Assembly: GCF_014191305.1 (NCBI RefSeq)
Contig: NZ_JACHWJ010000003.1
Span: 186,001 to 250,000 of the forward strand
DNA: 64,000 bases
Source of the DNA: Pseudoclavibacter helvolus
GTDB lineage: Bacteria > Actinomycetota > Actinomycetes > Actinomycetales > Microbacteriaceae
Direction of reading: 5' to 3'
The notes beneath the pieces are model-generated. The model was not told the origin of the DNA. It saw only the letters and a program-made list of their open reading frames with translations, and searched no databases. The position numbers and the translations under genes are program-made. Positions 58,716-64,000 of this stretch are shown one piece after another (within the stretch, counting starts at the first letter, position 1; the number at the start of each line of letters is the position of its first letter).

Positions 58716-59054
58716 CTACACCGCGGCGGGGCCCGACTCGCCAGTGCGGACGCGGATGACGTGGCTCACGTCGGTCACCCACACCTTGCCGTCGCCGACG
58801 TTGCCGGTGCGGGCAGCGGCGACGACAACCTCGAGCGCCTTGTCGAGGGTCTCGTCGGCGACAAGCACCTCCACGCGCGTCTTGGCGCGGAACGAGACCT
58901 TCACGGCCTGCCCCCGGTAGTACTCGGTGAGGCCCTTCTGGTGGCCGTGCCCCTCCACCTCGGTGATGGTGAGGCCCGTGAAGCCTGCGGCCTCGAGGGC
59001 GTCCTTCACGTCGTCGACCTTCGTCGGCTGGATCACTGCGGTCACGAGCTTCAT
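58716..59054 (-). CDS. glnK: PII nitrogen regulatory protein (GlnB/GlnK family), Tyr51 absent
   Basis: A 112-residue trimeric signal protein that binds ATP/ADP and 2-oxoglutarate and usually plugs the AmtB channel. KLVTAVIQPTKVDDVKDALE and TGNVGDGKVWVTDV (phosphate-binding) are intact. The T-loop reads EYYRGQAVKVSFRAK: with unchanged numbering from Met1, residue 51 is Val, not the Tyr that is adenylylated or uridylylated in other PII proteins; Tyr46 is kept. AGAGGAG lies nine bases before ATG 59054. It is directly downstream of amtB on the same strand. Confidence 0.92.
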   Translation of the reverse strand: MKLVTAVIQPTKVDDVKDALEAAGFTGLTITEVEGHGHQKGLTEYYRGQAVKVSFRAKTRVEVLVADETLDKALEVVVAAARTGNVGDGKVWVTDVSHVIRVRTGESGPAAV

Positions 59055-59084
59055 CGGCGTGCGCTCCTCTTCTGGGCGGGCGTT

Positions 59085-59142
59085 GTCTGGGCGTTCTGGT
59101 CGTGCGGGACGCGCGTCGTCTGCGTGTTCTGGTCGCGCGGGG
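59085..59142. repeat. Imperfect 33-bp-period direct repeat between amtB and glnK
   Basis: GTCTGGGCGTTCTGGTCG at 59085 recurs as GTCTGCGTGTTCTGGTCG at 59118 (16 of 18). Both are in the 133-base spacer between amtB and the PII gene. Confidence 0.65.
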
Positions 59143-59187
59143 TGAACTGGGGCCTGCGGGTGTCCCCGCTGCGTGCATCCATCATCG

Positions 59188-60441
59188 TCAGCGGGTTTCC
59201 ATCTCGTACGCGCGCTCCGCGTGGATGCCTCGGTCGAGTCCGACAGCCTCGACCTCGTCCGGCACGCGGATGGGCACGATCTTGTTCATGACCCAGGCGA
59301 TCGCGTAGGTCACGGCGAACGCGTACACGCAGGTCACGACGATGGCGATGAGCTCGCGCCAGAGGAGGCTCGCGTCGCCGCCGAAGAAGAGGCCGGTGAC
59401 GCCGGCCGGTGCCGCGGCCGCGCCGAGGAACACCACGAACAGCGCTCCGACGATGCCGCCGATGCCGTGCACGGAGAAGGCGTCGAGCGCGTCGTCGATC
59501 TTGGCGCGGTTCTTCCAGCCGATGCAGAGCGCTACGACGGCGCCGGAGACGAAGCCGAGCGCAAGGGCGCCGAGCGGGGTGACCGCATCCGCTGCCGGGG
59601 TGATGCCGACGAGGCCCGAGATCATGCCGGTTGCCATGCCGAGCGTCGTCGCGTGCTTGTCGCGGATGCGCTCGATGAGCAAGTAGCCCATCGCGCCGGT
59701 CAGTGCGGCGAGGGTCGTGGTGAGCACCACGTAGCCGGCGAGGAAGTTCGCTCCGGCTGCGGTGCCGCCGTTGAAGCCGATCCAGCCGAAGAAGAGGAGG
59801 CCGGCGCCGAGGAGCACCAGCGGCATGTTGTGCGGCCGCATCTCTGTGTTCTTGCGGCGGCCAAGCACCATGGCGAGGGCAACGGCCGAAGCGCCAGCGT
59901 TCATGTGCACCGCCGTGCCGCCGGCGTAGTCGTGCAGGCCGAGGACGTTGCGCATCCACCCGCCGACCGTCTCGCCGTCTTCGCTCGTGAACGCGAACAC
60001 CCAGTGGGCGAGGGGTGCGTAGACGAGGATCGTCCACAGGGCGGCGAAGACCAGCCACGCCCAGTACTTCATGCGGCCAGCCGCGCCGGATGCGACGATC
60101 GCGATGCTGATGGCGGCGAAGAGGATGTAGAAGGCACCCCAGTACGCGTCGACCGTGATCATGTCGCCGTCAGAGGAGTCGGTCATGAACGACTCCATGC
60201 CGACAAACGCGAGCGGGTCGCCGATGATGCCGGCGCCGCCCACCGAGTTGCCGAGCACCATGCCGTGCACAAACAGCACGTAGATGACGGCGACGACGGC
60301 CATGGATCCGAAGACCATCATGGCCATGTTGAGCATGTTCTTGCTGTTGAGCATTCCTCCGTAGAAGAACGAGATTCCGGGGAACATCAGGAGGACGAGG
60401 CCGAATGCGGCGAGCATCCAGCCGAGATCGGCAGCGGGCAT
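59188..60441 (-). CDS. amtB: Ammonium transporter
   Basis: A 417-residue, eleven-helix Amt/Rh channel. Recognisable stretches are FFYGGMLNSKNMLNMAMMVF, DYAGGTAVHMNAGASAVALA (the Amt signature with the pore His) and DAFSVHGIGGIVGALF (second pore His). It moves ammonium across the cytoplasmic membrane under PII control. ATG 60441 has AAGGAG upstream. glnK follows on the same strand after a spacer with direct repeats; an APH-like kinase gene precedes it, 82 bases upstream, on the same strand. Confidence 0.94.
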   Translation of the reverse strand: MPAADLGWMLAAFGLVLLMFPGISFFYGGMLNSKNMLNMAMMVFGSMAVVAVIYVLFVHGMVLGNSVGGAGIIGDPLAFVGMESFMTDSSDGDMITVDAYWGAFYILFAAISIAIVASGAAGRMKYWAWLVFAALWTILVYAPLAHWVFAFTSEDGETVGGWMRNVLGLHDYAGGTAVHMNAGASAVALAMVLGRRKNTEMRPHNMPLVLLGAGLLFFGWIGFNGGTAAGANFLAGYVVLTTTLAALTGAMGYLLIERIRDKHATTLGMATGMISGLVGITPAADAVTPLGALALGFVSGAVVALCIGWKNRAKIDDALDAFSVHGIGGIVGALFVVFLGAAAAPAGVTGLFFGGDASLLWRELIAIVVTCVYAFAVTYAIAWVMNKIVPIRVPDEVEAVGLDRGIHAERAYEMETR

Positions 60442-60523
60442 ACATGGCTCCTTGTGTGGGGGTCATGGGAGAAGAGCGTGCGGGATGCACGGGTGGAGCA
60501 GTCGGGGCGTGGACGCCCCGAAG

Positions 60524-61573
60524 TCAGTCGACGAGCCAGGTGGGGGAGGCCTTGAACTTGTCGGCGGCGAGGAGGGCGGCGTCGATGACGCCGCCGCCCT
60601 GCAGGTCGGGCGGGAGGGCTTCGTCGCGGTGGGTGGTGCTCCAGCCGAGCATCGTGAGGGTGCGCACCATCGAGAGGGCGCAGCCGAGCTCGAGCTGGGC
60701 GTCCGTCAGCTGCCCCTCGGATCGGTACCCGTCGATCCAGTTGCGCGCCATCGTGCGCAGCTCCGGCTTGTGCTCCTGGAACGTGAGCGCTGACGCGAAG
60801 TCGTAGAGGAACCAGCTGAAGCCGGAGTCATCGAAGTCGATGACGATGAGGCGCTCACCGTCGCGGATCACGTTGGTCGGCCGAAGATCGGAGTGCACGA
60901 GCCCCCAGTCCTGCCAGCCCGCGGGGGCCGCCTGCACGCGTGTCAGGGCGGCCATCTCGGCGCGCTCGAGGTGGTCGAGCTGGGCAGGGGTGAGGGATGC
61001 GCGGCGCCAGTCGCCCCACCTCGCGGTCGATCCGAGCAGGTCGGGGAGGCCCCACGTGAAGCGCGTGAAGCCTGCGGGTCGCCGCCAGCTCCGGGCGTGG
61101 TCGTGCAGGCGGGCTGTGATCTGCCCGAGCTCCGTAAACCAGGGGGCGGCGTCGTCCACGTCTTGCAGGATCGAGCCGCGCACGTGCTCGAAGTAGACCG
61201 CCTTGAGCGTGAGCCCGTCAGGTGACTGGATGCTCTGCGTCACCCGACCGTCGGCGCCTGGGATCGGGGACGGCACCTCCGCGCATCCGGAGTCGCGGAT
61301 CGCCTCGACCCACAGCATCTCGGAGCGCAGCTGCTCGTCGCCTTCCTGGTAGCCGGGCTGCTGCAGGCGTACGACCCCGACGGGCTGGTCGTCGAGCTCG
61401 ACGAGGTAGGACGCGTTCTCTGAGACCGAGATGAGCTTCGTCGCAGCCTCGGGCGCGATGCCGAACGCCGCGAGCATCCCGTCGTGCAGCCACGCCGGAG
61501 CAGCCTCGCCCTTGACGAGGGCGTCGAAGACGCGCAGCCCCGAAACGGGGTGCTTGAGCGGTGCCTCGATCAT
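60524..61573 (-). CDS. APH/choline-kinase-fold small-molecule kinase
   Basis: A 349-residue kinase of the phosphotransferase enzyme family. The catalytic loop is GLVHSDLRPTNVIRDG (H-x-D-x-x-x-x-N) and the metal motif is LIVIDFDDSGFSWFLYDFA. It is not a typical aminoglycoside-resistance enzyme; similarity in layout to hydroxylysine kinase (AGPHD1) and homoserine-kinase-II-like proteins is more likely. ATG 61573 has GAGGAG seven bases upstream. The divergent neighbour is a class III aminotransferase-fold enzyme, the same pairing as in hydroxylysine/ethanolamine breakdown. Substrate unproven. Confidence 0.88.
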   Translation of the reverse strand: MIEAPLKHPVSGLRVFDALVKGEAAPAWLHDGMLAAFGIAPEAATKLISVSENASYLVELDDQPVGVVRLQQPGYQEGDEQLRSEMLWVEAIRDSGCAEVPSPIPGADGRVTQSIQSPDGLTLKAVYFEHVRGSILQDVDDAAPWFTELGQITARLHDHARSWRRPAGFTRFTWGLPDLLGSTARWGDWRRASLTPAQLDHLERAEMAALTRVQAAPAGWQDWGLVHSDLRPTNVIRDGERLIVIDFDDSGFSWFLYDFASALTFQEHKPELRTMARNWIDGYRSEGQLTDAQLELGCALSMVRTLTMLGWSTTHRDEALPPDLQGGGVIDAALLAADKFKASPTWLVD

Positions 61574-61743
61574 GGTCGTCTCCTCGGGCTGGGGCGATCC
61601 GGGCAGCGGATGCGCGGATCGCGGCGGCTCTGGTGTGTGCCGGCTGAGTGCGGGGTGATCCATGTTTAGGTGCCGATTCGCTGGAAATGCGGCTTCTAGT
61701 GACACTCGTTACACACGATTTACCAGGAGGAAACAGTCCGCTC

Positions 61744-61812
61744 GTGTGGGGCCGCCAGGATCGAAGCGCCGACCGGGCGAAGTGCGCCCGCGGGAGAGGA
61801 CAAGCCACGTGA
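61744..61812 (+). CDS. Possible 22-codon leader peptide coupled to the aminotransferase gene
   Basis: GTG 61744 opens a 22-codon frame whose TGA (61810-61812) overlaps the GTG of the aminotransferase as GTGA. AGGAGG at 61725-61730 is 13 bases upstream, longer than usual. The upstream GTGACACTCGTTAC (61700-61713) is an imperfect dyad. Evidence is position only. Confidence 0.25.
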   Translation: MWGRQDRSADRAKCARGRGQAT

Positions 61813-63140
61813 GTAGATCCACGATCATGGACGGCAACAGCTACCGAGTGGGGGAGTCCTCAGCGGCGGCCGAGACCGAAGCCATGGTCGAGCGGCGCAC
61901 GAGGCTCCTCGGGCCCTCCTACCGGCTCTTCTACTCGAACCCCGTGCACCTCGTGCGCGGCAGCGGCACGTACCTGTACGACAGCGACGGCGTCGAGTAC
62001 CTCGACATGTACAACAACGTCGCGAGCCTCGGACACGCCCATCCGCGGGTCGTCGAGGCGATGGCCGCGCAGGCCGGCACCCTCAACACGCACACGAGGT
62101 ACCTGCACGAGGCGATCCTCGACTACACCGAGGACCTGCTCTCGACGATGCCCGCCGAGATCGGGCAGGTCATGTACCAGTGCACGGGCTCCGAGGCGAA
62201 CGACCTCGCCCTGCGCGTCGCCGCCGCCTACACGGGTGGCACCGGGGTCATCGTGACGAGCGAGGCGTACCACGGCACGTCGGGACTCACCTCGGCGGTG
62301 TCTCCCGCGCTCGGGAGCGGGCAGACGCTCGGGCTCGAGGTGCGCACCGTGCCGGGGCCAGACACCTACCGCACGGCGCCCGAGCTGGTCGGCGAGAAGC
62401 TCGCGGCCGACATCCGCGCCGCCATCGCCGACCTGGCGAAGTACGGCGTCAAGTTCTCGGCGTTCCTCGCGGACTCGGTGTTCTCGTCCGACGGGGTTGC
62501 CGCCGACCCGGCTGGGTTCCTCAGGCCTGCCTTCGACGCCGTCCACGAGGCCGGTGGCGTGTGGATCGCCGACGAGGTGCAGCCCGGCTTCGGCCGCCTC
62601 GGCCCCCGGATGTGGGGCTTCTCGCGGCACGACATCGTGCCGGACATCGTGACCATGGGCAAGCCCATGGGCAACGGCATCCCCGTCTCCGGCATGGCCG
62701 CGCGACCCGAGGTGCTTGAACCCTTCGCCACGGGCATCCCGTACTTCAACACCTTCGGCGGCAACCCCGTCGCGATCTCGGCAGCTCAGGCGGTGCTCGA
62801 CGTGCTGCGCGACGAGGGGCTGCCCGAGCGTGCGGCAGTCGTCGGCGACCAGCTGCGGGCCGCGATCCGCTCGGTGGGGGATGCTCGTATCGGCGACGTG
62901 CGCGGGGCCGGGCAGTTCACGGGCGTCGAGATCGTCTCGGACCCGGAGCTCAAGACGGCGGACGGCCAGACGGCACTCGCTCTGGTCAACGCGCTGCGCG
63001 AGCACCGAGTGCTCACGTCGACAGCGGGGCCGCACAACAACGTGCTCAAAGTGCGACCGCCGCTGTCGTTCCAGGAGCATGACATCGACCGCTTCACGGA
63101 TGCGCTCGCCGCGGCGCTCGCGGACGTGCCGGTGCGCTGA
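61809..63140 (+). CDS. Class III aminotransferase-fold enzyme, AGXT2L/phospho-lyase-like
   Basis: A 443-residue PLP enzyme. Conserved stretches: EYLDMYNNVASLGHAHPRVV, CTGSEANDLALRVAAAYTGG, IADEVQPGFGRLGPRMWGFS and the PLP Lys in IVTMGKPMGNGIPVSGM. MYNNV-x-x-x-GH-x-HPRVV and R-L-G-P-x-M-W-G-F are typical of the branch containing human ethanolamine-phosphate and phosphohydroxylysine phospho-lyases, which release ammonia and phosphate. GTG 61809 has AGGA eight bases upstream. Divergent from an APH-fold kinase that could supply the phosphorylated amine. Confidence 0.9.
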   Translation: MSRSTIMDGNSYRVGESSAAAETEAMVERRTRLLGPSYRLFYSNPVHLVRGSGTYLYDSDGVEYLDMYNNVASLGHAHPRVVEAMAAQAGTLNTHTRYLHEAILDYTEDLLSTMPAEIGQVMYQCTGSEANDLALRVAAAYTGGTGVIVTSEAYHGTSGLTSAVSPALGSGQTLGLEVRTVPGPDTYRTAPELVGEKLAADIRAAIADLAKYGVKFSAFLADSVFSSDGVAADPAGFLRPAFDAVHEAGGVWIADEVQPGFGRLGPRMWGFSRHDIVPDIVTMGKPMGNGIPVSGMAARPEVLEPFATGIPYFNTFGGNPVAISAAQAVLDVLRDEGLPERAAVVGDQLRAAIRSVGDARIGDVRGAGQFTGVEIVSDPELKTADGQTALALVNALREHRVLTSTAGPHNNVLKVRPPLSFQEHDIDRFTDALAAALADVPVR

Positions 63141-63326
63141 GGCGAGCGGCGAGGCGGGGACCTGGTCGTTGCGCGGCGGGTCGAGTGACCAACTTCGGTG
63201 ACAATTCGAACTTCGCGCCCCGATTCGGAGCGATTTCGGCCGAACAAGCACTCAAGTTGGCCAGGCGTCCCGGTGTCCGGAGGCGAGGCGGGGCCTGCGT
63301 TGCCCGCCCGCGGTAGAGTCCACGGC

Positions 63327-63347
63327 ATGTGGGAGAGCAAGGAGTGA
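63327..63347 (+). CDS. Six-codon leaderless leader ORF
   Basis: ATG 63327, seven bases after TAGAGT (63314-63319), encodes MWESKE and stops at TGA 63345-63347. That TGA overlaps the GTG of the next gene as GTGA. The ORF carries AAGGAG in its last two codons. Existence is inferred from the spacing. Confidence 0.4.
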   Translation: MWESKE

Positions 63348-64000
63348 GCGGCGGTCTGGTCGCTGCGCTGCTCGGGCTCGCGATCGTCGACTCGCTGAAC
63401 CTCTCGACGATCGCCGTCGTGATCCTCATCCTGCTCACGGTGCAACGGCCGGTGGCAACCGGATGGGTCTACGCGGCCGGCGCCGTCGTCGCGTTCTTCG
63501 GGCTGACGATGCTCGTCTACTTCGGGGCGAGCTTCGCCGGCACGCTCGTGGAGGATCTCGCGACTTGGATGCGCCGCATCATCTTCGTCGGCTTCGGGGT
63601 CGTGTTCGTCGTGTTCGGCGTGCGGCGCTTCCGCACACGCGAGCGCCGCGGCTATCCGCTGCTGCGCTGGGTGAACCCGATCACCGCCTTCCCGCTGGGC
63701 ATGGTCGCGACGCTCGCCGATCTCCCGAACGCCTTCCCCATGTTCTTCGCCGTCGAACGGCTCATCGACGCCAACGTCCCCGCGCCGGCCGCACTCACCG
63801 CGCTCGCGGGCTACACGGTGGTCTACGCCATTCCGACGGTGCTCGCGCTGGTGCTCGGCATCGTCTTCAAGGACCGGCCGCGCGACCGCTTCCGGGAGGT
63901 CTACGACCGACTCACCGGCGGCGAGGTGAGGGCGAGCCGGCCGATGGCGGGGCTGCACTTCGCGATCGCGGCGGCCTGCTTCGTGGTGGCCGCCTTCTTC
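63344..64000 (+). CDS. GAP-family (Sap/LysE-like) membrane protein, 3' end cut by window edge
   Basis: The first 219 residues of a six-helix membrane protein: GGLVAALLGLAIVDSLNLST, VILILLTVQRPVATGWVYAA, RIIFVGFGVVFVVFGVRRFR and PITAFPLGMVATLADLPNAF. The opening G-L-A-x-x-D-S-L-N and the Asp in the fifth helix are typical of the GAP family (Sap, sulfolipid-1-addressing protein relatives). Role: export or membrane organisation of lipids or small molecules, unproven. GTG 63344 overlaps the leader stop; the frame is open at base 64000. Confidence 0.85.
   Translation, partial: MSGGLVAALLGLAIVDSLNLSTIAVVILILLTVQRPVATGWVYAAGAVVAFFGLTMLVYFGASFAGTLVEDLATWMRRIIFVGFGVVFVVFGVRRFRTRERRGYPLLRWVNPITAFPLGMVATLADLPNAFPMFFAVERLIDANVPAPAALTALAGYTVVYAIPTVLALVLGIVFKDRPRDRFREVYDRLTGGEVRASRPMAGLHFAIAAACFVVAAFF

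Noticed and set aside
60524-61573. Aminoglycoside resistance phosphotransferase
   Set aside because: The fold is shared, but the pairing with a phospho-lyase-like PLP enzyme and the amtB context argue for a metabolic kinase.
1-64000. CRISPR array, tRNA or rRNA genes
   Set aside because: No regularly spaced identical repeats with unique spacers and no recognisable tRNA or rRNA sequence were seen by eye; a covariance-model search was not possible.

Overview
The window comes from a high-GC actinobacterium, most probably a member of the Microbacteriaceae or a close relative. This rests on strong G/C bias at third codon positions, frequent GTG starts, at least ten starts placed 6-7 nt downstream of a TANNNT -10 box (leaderless transcripts), an HspR-type HAIR operator in front of clpB, WYL, IclR and PucR regulators, and an IS110-type transposase with a C-terminal helix-turn-helix. 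No rRNA, tRNA or CRISPR array was seen. The sequence is chromosomal in character, with small accessory patches.

Layout. 1-4.9 kb: an amine/polyamine catabolic locus (aldehyde dehydrogenase cut by the left edge, APC permease, PuuB-like FAD oxidoreductase, cupin). 5-8.5 kb: a patchy stretch with duplicated hairpins, a DUF559 protein, small hypothetical genes, a frameshifted remnant of a flavodoxin-fold reductase and gene debris. 8.5-16.6 kb: two WYL regulators, each beside a palindromic operator candidate and a divergent target (VOC protein; MFS exporter), a pterin dehydratase-VOC fusion, an Lrp regulator and small proteins. 16.6-24.4 kb: an idonate/gluconate-type sugar acid regulon (two hydroxyacid dehydrogenases, IclR regulator, MHS permease, SDR, FAH-family protein, zinc dehydrogenase, gluconokinase), with two near-identical 16-bp palindromes at the two forward promoters. 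24.4-29.1 kb: LysR regulator with DMT exporter, and a luciferase-like monooxygenase/FMN reductase pair. 29.2-36.0 kb: omega-amino acid catabolism (class III aminotransferase with PucR, CoA-acylating semialdehyde dehydrogenase, SSADH-like enzyme).

36.1-39.3 kb holds a PPOX protein, an RlmG-like methyltransferase and a maltokinase. 39.5-42.8 kb is the most unusual part: two small paralogous genes directly precede a zeta-toxin-like kinase, followed by a degenerate 15-nt repeat array and a convergent DUF1023 hydrolase. 42.9-50 kb has a YrdC/Sua5 protein, a DUF2993 protein, a lipoprotein, membrane proteins, an alkyltransferase-like protein without its catalytic cysteine, and an N-domain-less ClpB. 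50-58.6 kb includes a PEP mutase-family enzyme, a nitroreductase, a decayed IS110 copy, a Nudix hydrolase overlapping a DapA-family aldolase, and several single genes.

58.7-64 kb is a nitrogen module: amtB and a PII protein lacking Tyr51, next to a divergent pair of an APH-fold kinase and a class III aminotransferase-fold enzyme that resembles the hydroxylysine/ethanolamine kinase and phospho-lyase pair and could release ammonia. The window ends inside a GAP-family membrane protein that seems to be coupled to a six-codon leaderless leader ORF. Several transcription units end in very long, nearly perfect hairpins without a U-tract.
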